Made by a program: the position numbers and the translations under genes. Below are positions 9,741 through 17,250 of a DNA stretch of 30,374 bases, piece by piece. Each line of letters begins with the position of its first letter. Within the stretch, counting starts at the first letter, position 1. This stretch comes from JAQIBY01 sp034721855 (lineage in GTDB: Bacteria > Bacteroidota > Bacteroidia > Bacteroidales > ML635J-15): the NCBI GenBank assembly GCA_034721855.1, contig JAYENB010000335.1, positions 1-30,374 on the forward strand, in the 5' to 3' direction. Below the pieces are notes generated by a model that was not told the DNA's origin, made no database searches, and saw only the letters and a list, made by a program, of their open reading frames with translations.

Positions 9741-11450
9741 TTAATTATTTGTATCAGAACTTTTAGTTGCACTTTCGAGTATTCTCATCACTGAGAAAAT
9801 AAATATACCTGACAATACGGTAAGACCTACCAGTATGGCAAAGAATTGCCACAGCTCAACAATGTCCCACAATTTACCGACAAGTCCTGCCAGCAGGTTA
9901 CCGATAGCTGTTGCACCAAGCCATCCACCCTGGGCGAGTCCGAAATATTTTGGTGGTGATACTTTGGATACAAAAGATATTCCAATCGGGCTCAGGAAGA
10001 GTTCGGCAATGGTCAGTGTGAAATAGGTTCCGATCAGCCAGTACGGATTCAGGCCGGTTACTGAATGCAATTTCAGGGCTGCCAGCATCATGACAACAAA
10101 GCCTAAGGCTGTGATGAACATACCGATACCGATTTTCCGGGGTGATGATGGTTCATTGCCTTTCGTACGCAGCCAGGTAAAGAACCCGACAATGATTGGT
10201 GTCAGGAAGACGATAAATATCGGATTGAAATGCTGGAAGAGTTGTGGTTCGATTTTCATGTTTGGCTCATACGTAGAATAAGCCCAGTATGTTATAGCTG
10301 CACCTGCAACAAGTAAGGCGGCACCAATCAGTTTTGTTTTCTTTGTCGATTTCCTTCGCAACAACAATATCAAACCACCAATGGCTGCCAGTGCAGGGAT
10401 AAATGATTTGAGATCAAAGAATATGAAATCCAAATTGCTCACAGTAGGTGTGGTATAGTCACGGGCAAAGATGGTCAATGTGAAGCCATTTTGGTGGAAA
10501 GCCATCCAGAAAAACATCACGGTAATCATAACGAGGCCAAGGGCAACAAGCCGTTTTTTGGTTTCTTCGGGGCTCATCTGAATAACTTGATCTTTGGTGT
10601 CTTCGTTTTTTGCTTTTTGAGTTTCAGTAATGTCTGCTTTTTTCAGGTGTTTGTAAAAAATGGCAAACACTGCCAGAGATACAAGCATACTTACAGCAGC
10701 GATGGCAAATGCAGCGCTGTATCCGGTAGATAAGCTGGAGGGATAAATTTCTGTGAATTTCGTTAATCCTTCCGAAAAGTTCATGTTGGCAGCATATTGC
10801 TGCAATGCGCCTGTGTAATGCTGCACGCCTTCAAAACTTTGTTGCACTGCAGCGGTTGCTTTATCCAAGAACGGATGTGCATCTTTGTACAGGTTAGCCA
10901 AATGAGGCATGGAATTTTGATAGGTAAATCCTTCTTTGCCAAGAAATAAGCTCACAACACCTGTTGCTGCATGTGGGGCAAAAAAGGCACCAATATTAAT
11001 GCCCATATAAAAAATATTAAAGGCATTGTCACGGTTGTGTTTGTATTGGGGATCGTCATATAACTTCCCTACTAGGGCCTGCAGGTTACCTTTAAACAGG
11101 CCGGTTCCCAGGGAAATGATAAACAGAGAAGCTATGATAATTAGTTTCCCTGTCATGTCAAAAAACCCGGGGGCTGCCAGGAGCATGTATCCCACAAACA
11201 TAATAAGTGTTCCCACAATAATGGTTCTTCCGTATCCCCACAGTTTATCTGCAATGATCCCGCCTAAAATCGGTAGGAAATAGATTCCGAACAAAAAACC
11301 ACCGTAATAATCACCTGCTTGTCCTGTACTGAAACCAAACCTGGCCTGCAAGTACAACACAAAAATCGCTAACATGGTGTAATAGCCAAATCGTTCTCCC
11401 ATGTTGGCGAAAAAAGCTACCAATAATCCTTTAGGATGTCCTTTCAACAT
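9741..11450 (-). CDS. POT/PTR2-family proton-dependent oligopeptide transporter
   Basis: A 569-residue major-facilitator protein of the proton-coupled peptide transporter (POT, PTR2) family in the inner membrane, expected to import di- and tripeptides. The family signature is near the N-terminus as NMGERFGYY (residues 16-24). The usual first Glu of ExxERFxYY is Asn16, while E19, R20 and both Tyr are kept. More than ten hydrophobic helices follow, with an unusually long polar segment at about residues 185-235 (HPFLDKATAAVQQSFEG and following). The C-terminal part keeps SPIGISFVSKVSPPKYFG and WLGATAIGNLLAG. A near-perfect promoter precedes the gene, and the small lipoprotein gene lies 15 nt downstream. 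The exact substrate cannot be read from the sequence. Confidence 0.9.
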   Translation of the reverse strand: MLKGHPKGLLVAFFANMGERFGYYTMLAIFVLYLQARFGFSTGQAGDYYGGFLFGIYFLPILGGIIADKLWGYGRTIIVGTLIMFVGYMLLAAPGFFDMTGKLIIIASLFIISLGTGLFKGNLQALVGKLYDDPQYKHNRDNAFNIFYMGINIGAFFAPHAATGVVSLFLGKEGFTYQNSMPHLANLYKDAHPFLDKATAAVQQSFEGVQHYTGALQQYAANMNFSEGLTKFTEIYPSSLSTGYSAAFAIAAVSMLVSLAVFAIFYKHLKKADITETQKAKNEDTKDQVIQMSPEETKKRLVALGLVMITVMFFWMAFHQNGFTLTIFARDYTTPTVSNLDFIFFDLKSFIPALAAIGGLILLLRRKSTKKTKLIGAALLVAGAAITYWAYSTYEPNMKIEPQLFQHFNPIFIVFLTPIIVGFFTWLRTKGNEPSSPRKIGIGMFITALGFVVMMLAALKLHSVTGLNPYWLIGTYFTLTIAELFLSPIGISFVSKVSPPKYFGLAQGGWLGATAIGNLLAGLVGKLWDIVELWQFFAILVGLTVLSGIFIFSVMRILESATKSSDTNN

Positions 11451-11503
11451 AATACGTTATTTTAAATTAATACTCAATTTTATTCCCATTTTTTAGTGAT
11501 TGG

Positions 11504-11533
11504 CAAAGATAAAAATCTTTTTTGTCTTTTCAA
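11504..11533 (-). promoter_or_regulatory. Bacteroidota sigma-ABfr-type promoter of the POT operon
   Basis: Read on the minus strand: TTG (11533-11531), a 19-nt spacer, then TATCTTTG (11511-11504). This matches the Bacteroidota housekeeping consensus TTG-N19-TAnnTTTG exactly. It predicts a transcript start near 11497 and a leader of about 45 nt before the ATG at 11450. Confidence 0.75.
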
Positions 11534-11583
11534 GAATTTAAAAAAAATCTGGATTTTTTTTCAGCTTACATATCGTTCTATCT

Positions 11584-11661
11584 CTAACTTGGACAAGCTA
11601 AAAACAAACAGGGCATTTTTAAGCAATCTAATGTATCTCTGTTTTGGCTTGTCCAAGTTAG
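11584..11661. repeat. Stem-loop 1 of a three-hairpin cluster
   Basis: CTAACTTGGACAAGC (11584-11598) is followed after 48 nt by its exact reverse complement (11647-11661), giving a perfect 15-bp stem that extends by about five A-T/T-G pairs into the loop. It is the first of three inverted repeats lying end to end. Confidence 0.85.
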
Positions 11662-11664
11662 CAA

Positions 11665-11754
11665 GCAAAATTTATGAGGCATTAAATTTTTTTATAAATA
11701 TCATGATTCTTTCACATGCTTTAACCTTTTAAAAACTAGCCTCATAAATTTTGC
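11665..11754. repeat. Stem-loop 2 of a three-hairpin cluster
   Basis: GCAAAATTTATGAGGC (11665-11680) and its exact reverse complement (11739-11754) form a perfect 16-bp stem around a 58-nt A+T-rich loop. It begins 3 nt after stem-loop 1 ends. Confidence 0.85.
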
Positions 11755-11757
11755 CAC

Positions 11758-11814
11758 AGTACCTTCCCGACCAAATTCTTGCAAAAAAAACAAGAATTTG
11801 ATTGGTAAGGTACT
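11758..11814. repeat. Stem-loop 3 of a three-hairpin cluster
   Basis: An outer 8-bp arm AGTACCTT (11758-11765) pairs with AAGGTACT (11807-11814), and an inner 10-bp arm CAAATTCTTG (11772-11781) pairs with CAAGAATTTG (11791-11800). Four further pairs lie between the arms, and the loop is 9 nt. It begins 3 nt after stem-loop 2 ends. Confidence 0.8.
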
Positions 11815-12004
11815 AAATTATGCCTTCATGCAATCGTGCAATCACCCCATCCCTCCGTCACTCCATCGTGCTATCGTGCTATGGTGACTTTGCAGTGAAT
11901 AGTTATTTTTGTTTATGTTATTTATATTTTTATATTTACCTTTCATTTTTTGATTTTAAATATGAATCATATTTATATATTGATATAATTTAATTTGCAA
12001 TGTT

Positions 12005-13510
12005 ATGAAACTGTTTGAAACGGCACAAATCAAAGAAATTGATCAATATACGATTGAACACGAGCCAATATCTTCACCTGATTTAATGGAAAGGGCCGGC
12101 ACACGTATGACAAAAAGGATTATGTCTTCCTTCAATGTTAATATACCGTTTTGGATCGTAGCAGGTCCCGGAAACAACGGTGGAGACGGGCTGGTGATTG
12201 CACGTTTGCTGGTTAAGGGGGGATACAATGTCACCGTTTGTATGCTTCGGTTTACGGATAAAATTTCTGAAGATTGCCAGTTAAATCTGGACAGGTACAA
12301 TGATACTGAAGGAAAAGTCATTGACATAAAATCCGCTGAAGATGTGCCTGAAATACCAGAGAAAGCAGTCATTGTTGATGCAGTGTTTGGTGCCGTGCTT
12401 ACCAGGCCTGTGAAAGGATTGCCTGGAGAGGTAATCGCAAAAATAAATCAAATCAAAGCACGTAAGGTGGCCATTGATATTCCATCGGGATTGTTTGGTG
12501 AAGATAACTCAAAGAATACCGGAGAAATATTTAAAGCTGACGATACCTTAACCGTGCAGTTTCCAAAGCGTTCGTTCTTTTTTAAAGAAAACCGAAAATA
12601 TACCGGAGAAGTACATGTCATTGATATCGGTTTGCACCCGGATGCCATTGCTCAAACAGAATCCACATGGTATGTAAACACAGAATCGGCTGTAAAAAAA
12701 TGTGTACGTACCCGGGGTATATTTGACCACAAAGGCCATTTTGGGCATGCTTTATTAATAGCAGGCAGTTATGGAAAAATGGGTGCAGCAGTGTTAGCTG
12801 CAAAAGCGTGTTTGCGGGCAGGTGTTGGTTTGCTTACTGTGCATGTCCCCAAAACAGGCTACCAGATTTTACAACAGGCTGTGCCTGAGGCTATGCTCAG
12901 TATTGATGCCAGTGATCTTATTTTTACTGCATGTGATGATAGCAGTGATTTTAATGTTTTTGGTATTGGTCCCGGCCTGGATAAAAAGCCGAACACAAAA
13001 AAAGCGTTGGCGGATTTAATTCAACGTACAGATAAACCTATGGTATTGGATGCCGATGCCTTAAATATCATTGCTAAAAACAAATCCCTGCTTAATAAAC
13101 TTCCTGCCAATTCTGTATTGACACCCCATCCAAAAGAATTTGAACGTTTGTTTGGGAAAAGTAATTATGCCTGGGCAGAAGCTGAATTGCAACTGAAAAT
13201 GGCAGTGAAGTACAATCTGGTTATCATCGTGAAAGGGGCTTTTACCCGTATCGCCACACCGAAAGGGACACTGTACATTAACATTACGGGCAATCCCGGA
13301 ATGGCAACTGCAGGAACAGGGGATGTGTTAACAGGAATTGTATTATCTTTGCTTGCCCAGGGATATGATGCTGTCACAGCTTCACGTCTGGCGGTGTTTG
13401 TACATGGAAAAGCCGGTGATGCTTTTGTCGAAGATAACAGCCAGGAAGCTTTGATTGCAGGTGATATCCCGGTATATTTAGGTAGAATTTTTAAAAAGTT
13501 GAAACAATGA
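12005..13510 (+). CDS. nnr: Bifunctional NAD(P)H-hydrate epimerase / ADP-dependent NAD(P)H-hydrate dehydratase
   Basis: A 501-residue cytoplasmic metabolite-repair enzyme. The N-terminal YjeF_N epimerase half (about 1-225) carries MERAG and the GPGNNGGDG loop (residues 54-62), and interconverts R- and S-NAD(P)HX. The C-terminal carbohydrate-kinase-like dehydratase half (about 235-500) shows HKGHFGHALLIAGSYGKMG, GIGPGLD, VLDADALN, TPHPKEFERLFG and the signature NPGMATAGTGDVLTG (residues 430-444, with GTGD 437-440); it restores NAD(P)H using ADP. The length and domain order are those of the usual bacterial fusion. The stop codon overlaps the start of the next gene (ATGA), so the two are probably translationally coupled. 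No key motif is missing. Confidence 0.95.
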   Translation: MKLFETAQIKEIDQYTIEHEPISSPDLMERAGTRMTKRIMSSFNVNIPFWIVAGPGNNGGDGLVIARLLVKGGYNVTVCMLRFTDKISEDCQLNLDRYNDTEGKVIDIKSAEDVPEIPEKAVIVDAVFGAVLTRPVKGLPGEVIAKINQIKARKVAIDIPSGLFGEDNSKNTGEIFKADDTLTVQFPKRSFFFKENRKYTGEVHVIDIGLHPDAIAQTESTWYVNTESAVKKCVRTRGIFDHKGHFGHALLIAGSYGKMGAAVLAAKACLRAGVGLLTVHVPKTGYQILQQAVPEAMLSIDASDLIFTACDDSSDFNVFGIGPGLDKKPNTKKALADLIQRTDKPMVLDADALNIIAKNKSLLNKLPANSVLTPHPKEFERLFGKSNYAWAEAELQLKMAVKYNLVIIVKGAFTRIATPKGTLYINITGNPGMATAGTGDVLTGIVLSLLAQGYDAVTASRLAVFVHGKAGDAFVEDNSQEALIAGDIPVYLGRIFKKLKQ

Positions 13511-14661
13511 AAATGAAAATGAAAAGCATAGTGTTTGTTTTTTTTGCCCTTGCGTTTTTTACATCTGCATGCCAAAAAGGGTGGTATGTCACAGAAAATC
13601 CGGCTCCGAAAAAGAAAGAAAAAGCATTGGTTTATTGTTTACCAAAAAAGCAAATTCATTTGACAATAGCCCTTAAAAAAGCCCATTTTATACCTGGGCC
13701 TTATGCAGAATTTGCCACGCCGTACCTGAGCCTTCAAAACATTAAATACAAAGAAAAGTATTTTTACGCTATAAGTGATGTTGAATGCCACACAAGTGCC
13801 ATAGCTGATCCTGACAGACGATTCTATATTGTGCCGGACAAAAATCTGCCGGCTCTGTCCTTCAGCCAACAGGCGGTGCTTTCTGGGATCAATCTAACAG
13901 ATGTTGATGAACGAGCGCCGACTTCCGCGCCTGCATTTTTACCTGAAAAATTGGATAATCCGGCAAACCCGGATTTTACCAACATACAGATTGATAAAAG
14001 CAAATATGAAGTGATTGACACAACCTACAGAATTGTTCAGCGTGACTCTGTTGTCAAAAGAATCCCGGTATATCAAACCAAAGAGAAGCAAAAAACCATA
14101 GCTCAAAAAGCCAAAGATGCGGCTGACTTTATCATCAGGATACGCAAAAACCGCTTTTCACTTGAAGCAGCCATTGAAGAGCAAAAAGTAAGCGGGGTGG
14201 ACATTGCTTACATGATAGAAAAACTGGAAGCACTTGAACAATCGTATTTGGCATTGTTTACGGGTAAATTAAAAACAGAAATGGTGGAATTGCATTATAC
14301 CCTTACGCCGGAGAAGAAACAGGAGGAGCAGGGTTTTGTGCTGGATTATTTTGACAAAAATACCGGCAAGCATGTAGAACAGAACGATAAGGCTGATAAA
14401 CTTGAATTGCTTGTGCTCCCGTTAACTGGGAAAAACAATGAAGCAACGGACTCAACCGGGGAAAAAAACAAAAAAGCACTGGCATATTGTCAGGCTAAAC
14501 CCGTTGAGTTAAGCTTATATCTGAATGACAAAAAAATATTTGTGCATCGTGAAGCGATTCCGCAGATGGGAACCATCCGATATTTGCCTTCAGATGTGGC
14601 AGATCAGGACACAAAAATCAAACTTGATCCACGTACCGGAGAAATTATATTCATAAATTAG
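13507..14661 (+). CDS. DUF4831-family lipoprotein
   Basis: A 384-residue exported protein with a lipoprotein signal (FFTSAC, lipidated Cys22). It resembles the Bacteroidota family DUF4831: an N-terminal beta-rich domain beginning GWYVTENP (about 25-140), a central helical, charged segment (about 190-260, KEKQKTIAQKAKDAADFI) and a C-terminal beta domain ending in LDPRTGEIIFIN. The function of the family is unknown. It overlaps the hydrate-repair gene by 4 nt. The first two in-frame Met codons (M1, M3) are both plausible starts and give nearly the same protein. The family assignment comes from pattern recognition and was not checked by a search. Confidence 0.8.
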   Translation: MKMKMKSIVFVFFALAFFTSACQKGWYVTENPAPKKKEKALVYCLPKKQIHLTIALKKAHFIPGPYAEFATPYLSLQNIKYKEKYFYAISDVECHTSAIADPDRRFYIVPDKNLPALSFSQQAVLSGINLTDVDERAPTSAPAFLPEKLDNPANPDFTNIQIDKSKYEVIDTTYRIVQRDSVVKRIPVYQTKEKQKTIAQKAKDAADFIIRIRKNRFSLEAAIEEQKVSGVDIAYMIEKLEALEQSYLALFTGKLKTEMVELHYTLTPEKKQEEQGFVLDYFDKNTGKHVEQNDKADKLELLVLPLTGKNNEATDSTGEKNKKALAYCQAKPVELSLYLNDKKIFVHREAIPQMGTIRYLPSDVADQDTKIKLDPRTGEIIFIN

Positions 14662-14737
14662 AATAATTAAATACCTTTTGTCTTTCAGTGAACGGTTACG
14701 GAAATTCTAAGTTAAAATTCAAAAATAAAAATATTAC

Positions 14738-14745
14738 TAACTTTG
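14738..14745 (+). promoter_or_regulatory. -7 box (TAACTTTG) ahead of the four-helix-bundle remnant
   Basis: TAACTTTG matches TAnnTTTG about 50 nt before the first usable ATG. No good TTG is seen at 19-21 nt upstream. It may be the former promoter of the truncated gene. Confidence 0.35.
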
Positions 14746-14787
14746 ATTAAAATTTTTTCAAACAAACATATGTGATTGGTTAGTCAG

Positions 14788-15006
14788 ATGAATGATGCTG
14801 CAAGAAGTGCAAAACAAAACATAAGAGAAGGTTACAGGAAAAATTCTGCAGGTGAATTTGGACGATATATAAAGATTAGTGCAGGTTCGATGGAAGAGTT
14901 AGAGGGCGATGTGGATGATTGCTTTGAAGATGGATTAATTATTAAAGATGATTACGATAAACTCAAAGATATATTTGGAAAGACAAAGTATCAAAACACG
15001 ATTTAA
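14788..15006 (+). pseudogene. N-terminally truncated four-helix-bundle (S23/IVP-type) protein
   Basis: 72 codons from ATG. The text RSAKQNIREGYRKNSAGEFGRYI and GSMEELEGDVDDC is typical of the middle and C-terminal parts of four-helix-bundle proteins, first known from 23S rRNA intervening sequences and usually about 115-125 residues. The first helix and the usual N-terminus are missing. In frame upstream only LVSQ remains before a TGA (14773-14775), which directly follows an ATG (14770-14772); the gene could therefore be reduced to a start codon joined to mid-protein sequence. It is bracketed by copies of the intergenic motif GTGAACGGTTA (14688-14698 and 15056-15066). A short functional protein starting at 14788 cannot be excluded. 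Confidence 0.6.
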
Positions 15007-15083
15007 TCGCAACCGTTATTAACTGATTGCTAACCAATGTTAACTGTTTTTAACTGTGAACGGTTAACATATTTGAAACAATA

Positions 15084-16757
15084 ATGTTTTTTAATAGAGC
15101 CAAATACATTTACATTTATATTGCATTCCTGTTGTGTCCGGTAATGAACCTGACAGCACAACACACGCTATATATTTATCATAAGGATCCGGCAGTTGTG
15201 CTTTGCGATAGTTTTCGTGTCAGTGATAGCATTGCAGTAGCAGAAAAACTCAAAGCGCTGCAACAGGCTGATTTGAATGATGGGTATTTTTTTGCCGGCT
15301 ACGATAGCATTATTTGCAACAAGGATGTGGTTGAAGCCTGGTACCGAAGCGGGGCTAAGTATTATTGGGACACTGTATTGATAAAAAAAAAAGACAGTTT
15401 CCCGGTTGTGGAAATAAGTCCTGAAGATTTGATGGTTTCTCCGCCATCGCCCGCCCGTGTCAGGGAATGGACAACGAAAGTTCAGAAAACATTATTTGAC
15501 CTGGGGTTTCCTGATGCACAGGTTAAAGTGGATTCCATTGACATAAGTGATGATCGTAAAATTCAAATTCATGTTGATATTTATCAAGGTGAAAAATTGT
15601 TTTTCGACGGTTTTATTTTTCCGGAATATGATGATTTCCCTGCAGCGCTATTGCCGGTAAAGACAGGCTTGTCCCCGGGCGAGGTTTTTCATGGTAGCAA
15701 GTTGAACACCATTGATCAGGTGTTGAATGAGCTTGAATTTGTCAAACCAGTGGATAAATGGTTTATTGAAAGGCACGATAGCCTGTTTAATATTGTCGTC
15801 CCCTTGAAAAAAGAAAAAGCCAACAATTTCAATGGAATGTTGGGAATCATTCCGGGCGATGAAGTTCAGAATTTGTACCTGACCGGCCAGGTTGATTTGG
15901 ATCTGCAAAATGTGTTTAAACAAGCCGAGCATATTATTTTTCACTGGAAAGCACCCGACAAAGCATCTCAAAAACTTAATGTATCCCTTGAATTTCCCTT
16001 GGTTTACAGACAATTTGGTGCAGAATCCGCTTTTAACATTGAAAAAAAGGACACCAGCTTTTTGGATGTTGGTTTCATGGGTCAATTAAATTATTTGTAC
16101 GGAAGCAATAGAACAGGCTTGTTTTATGAATATGAAAGCCAACAAAGTATTTCCGGTGACCATAATGAAAACAATGGCAATATTCAGACTTCAATTGTGG
16201 GATTGGCTTATGAATATTCAAATCTTGATTATGTGCAAAATCCTGCCAAAGGCATGTCTGCAGATCTTAGAATAGCTGCTGGTAAAAGTTATGATCTTGA
16301 TGAAGATGTAAACCGGTTTAAATCCAAATGCACACTTGATTTTCAATATTATTATCCTTTAAATGCTAACTGGAGCATGCGTGCTTCTCATGCTTCAGGT
16401 ATAATATTATCTGAGAAATTGTATGATAATGAAATCTTCAGGCTTGGTGGGCACGATTTATTCAGGGCGTATCAGGAATATGCATTTTGGACGCCATGGT
16501 ACGGGAGTCTATCCATGGATATGTTGTTTTATCCTGATAAATATTCGTCCTTGTTTTTGTTTGTTGAAGCGGGTATGCTTGATAGCAAAAGAGGCATAAT
16601 CACTGATGCTTTTTGCCCTCTGTCGCTGGGGAGCGGTTTAAATGTAAACACCTCCCTGGGTGTTTTAACGCTTAGCTATGCTGTTGGCCGTACAAAACAG
16701 AGTTTTATTGATTTCAGACAATCTCAGATATTCATCGGATATAAAAATAATTTCTAA
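15084..16757 (+). CDS. BamA/TamA-like outer-membrane beta-barrel protein
   Basis: A 557-residue exported protein. A signal peptide (residues 1-26, cleavage near LTAQ) is followed by an N-terminal region that contains at least one POTRA-like unit (about 135-180, with VQKTLFDLGFPDAQVKVDSI), then a second mixed region. From about 245 to the end, alternating amphipathic strands form a predicted Omp85/surface-antigen barrel. The element LGGHDLFRAYQEYAF (about 453-467) corresponds to the conserved RGY/F-containing loop of Omp85 proteins, and the chain ends in Phe as barrels usually do. It is too short to be BamA itself, which has five POTRA domains. A role in translocating or inserting a specific partner is inferred only. 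A run of ten A residues at 15383-15392 lies inside the gene, and the frame stays open through it. Confidence 0.8.
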   Translation: MFFNRAKYIYIYIAFLLCPVMNLTAQHTLYIYHKDPAVVLCDSFRVSDSIAVAEKLKALQQADLNDGYFFAGYDSIICNKDVVEAWYRSGAKYYWDTVLIKKKDSFPVVEISPEDLMVSPPSPARVREWTTKVQKTLFDLGFPDAQVKVDSIDISDDRKIQIHVDIYQGEKLFFDGFIFPEYDDFPAALLPVKTGLSPGEVFHGSKLNTIDQVLNELEFVKPVDKWFIERHDSLFNIVVPLKKEKANNFNGMLGIIPGDEVQNLYLTGQVDLDLQNVFKQAEHIIFHWKAPDKASQKLNVSLEFPLVYRQFGAESAFNIEKKDTSFLDVGFMGQLNYLYGSNRTGLFYEYESQQSISGDHNENNGNIQTSIVGLAYEYSNLDYVQNPAKGMSADLRIAAGKSYDLDEDVNRFKSKCTLDFQYYYPLNANWSMRASHASGIILSEKLYDNEIFRLGGHDLFRAYQEYAFWTPWYGSLSMDMLFYPDKYSSLFLFVEAGMLDSKRGIITDAFCPLSLGSGLNVNTSLGVLTLSYAVGRTKQSFIDFRQSQIFIGYKNNF

Positions 16758-16788
16758 TCCGGTGATTTTACGTTGTAAAGGGATTCCC

Positions 16789-16914
16789 TTAATCATTACA
16801 GACAAACGTATCAATTAATGGTATTTTCAGCCAAGATACACCGTTTTCAAATTCAGGGTGCATGTAGTTGAAACCCCATGTCATACCGATATCTGCTGTC
16901 AGAAATAAACAACA
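16789..16914 (-). pseudogene. Possible coding remnant (C-terminal tail of an unknown protein)
   Basis: On the minus strand a frame open from 16914 to a TAA at 16791-16789 reads LTADIGMTWGFNYMHPEFEN then GVSWLKIPLIDTFVCND. The composition and lower A+T content than the flanks look like real protein sequence and not spacer. No promoter, start region or upstream domain is present. It may be the end of a deleted gene or a 31-residue peptide from the ATG at 16884. The family is not recognised. Confidence 0.3.
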
Positions 16915-17097
16915 TTAACATCTATTTTTATATGTTTGATAATCCCATATAATTATAATAAAGTATTTATCCGTGGTTTTGAATTGGATAGTATAGTGTT
17001 TTTAGGTTATTTTATTGATATTAACATCGTGAGATAAGAAAAACCCATGCTTTTTACGAATTAAAAATGTAGGTAAGTGTGTGTTTATCGGGTGTTT

Positions 17098-17132
17098 CAA
17101 ATGAAATTGGAATATGTATTATATTTCATTTG
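17098..17132. repeat. Perfect inverted repeat overlapping the regulator promoter
   Basis: CAAATGAAAT (17098-17107) and ATTTCATTTG (17123-17132) are exact reverse complements separated by 15 nt. The right arm contains the TTG of the predicted promoter. It could be an operator for a dimeric regulator, or a terminator-like hairpin. Confidence 0.65.
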
Positions 17133-17160
17133 GATAAATAAAAAAACATTGTTACTTTTG
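17130..17160 (+). promoter_or_regulatory. Predicted promoter of the LytTR-Hpt operon
   Basis: TTG (17130-17132), a 20-nt spacer and TACTTTTG (17153-17160) match the Bacteroidota TTG-N19/20-TAnnTTTG consensus. The predicted start is near 17167, leaving an mRNA leader of about 84 nt that contains a 9-bp inverted repeat (AATAAGTTA 17174-17182 with TAACTTATT 17195-17203). Confidence 0.65.
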
Positions 17161-17250
17161 CATTCGTTAAATCAATAAGTTATGTATTGAAAAATAACTT
17201 ATTAAAGTAAAAGTAATTTTTTTATTATTAATCTTAAAATAAAAATTGAT

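Larger units (their letters stand above)
11451..12004. other. Gene-free divergent intergenic region
   Basis: No gene is seen between the POT transporter (-) and the hydrate-repair gene (+). Besides the POT promoter and the three-hairpin cluster, it contains ATCGTGC-type units (about 11828-11882) followed by a degenerate CAGTGAATAGTTAT motif (11893-11906), the same order as at 9116-9280. No clear promoter for the gene at 12005 was found. Confidence 0.6.
16758..17250. other. Intergenic region before the LytTR regulator
   Basis: About 490 bases with no complete gene. The left third carries a short open stretch on the minus strand (16789-16914) that looks like residual coding sequence. The right half is A+T-rich and holds two inverted repeats and a recognisable promoter, listed separately. 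Confidence 0.6.

Noticed and set aside
11584..11814. Integron attC-like site
   Set aside because: The stems are perfect and lack the RYYYAAC/GTTRRRY ends and extrahelical bases of attC sites, and no integrase or cassette array is present.
11828..11882. CRISPR-like spacing of the ATCGTGC units
   Set aside because: Units are short, differ from copy to copy and have no regular spacers, and there are no cas genes.
15383..15392. Run of ten A residues as a frameshift or programmed slippage site in the BamA-like gene
   Set aside because: The frame stays open on both sides and the protein text is continuous, so no shift is needed. Slippage cannot be judged from sequence alone.
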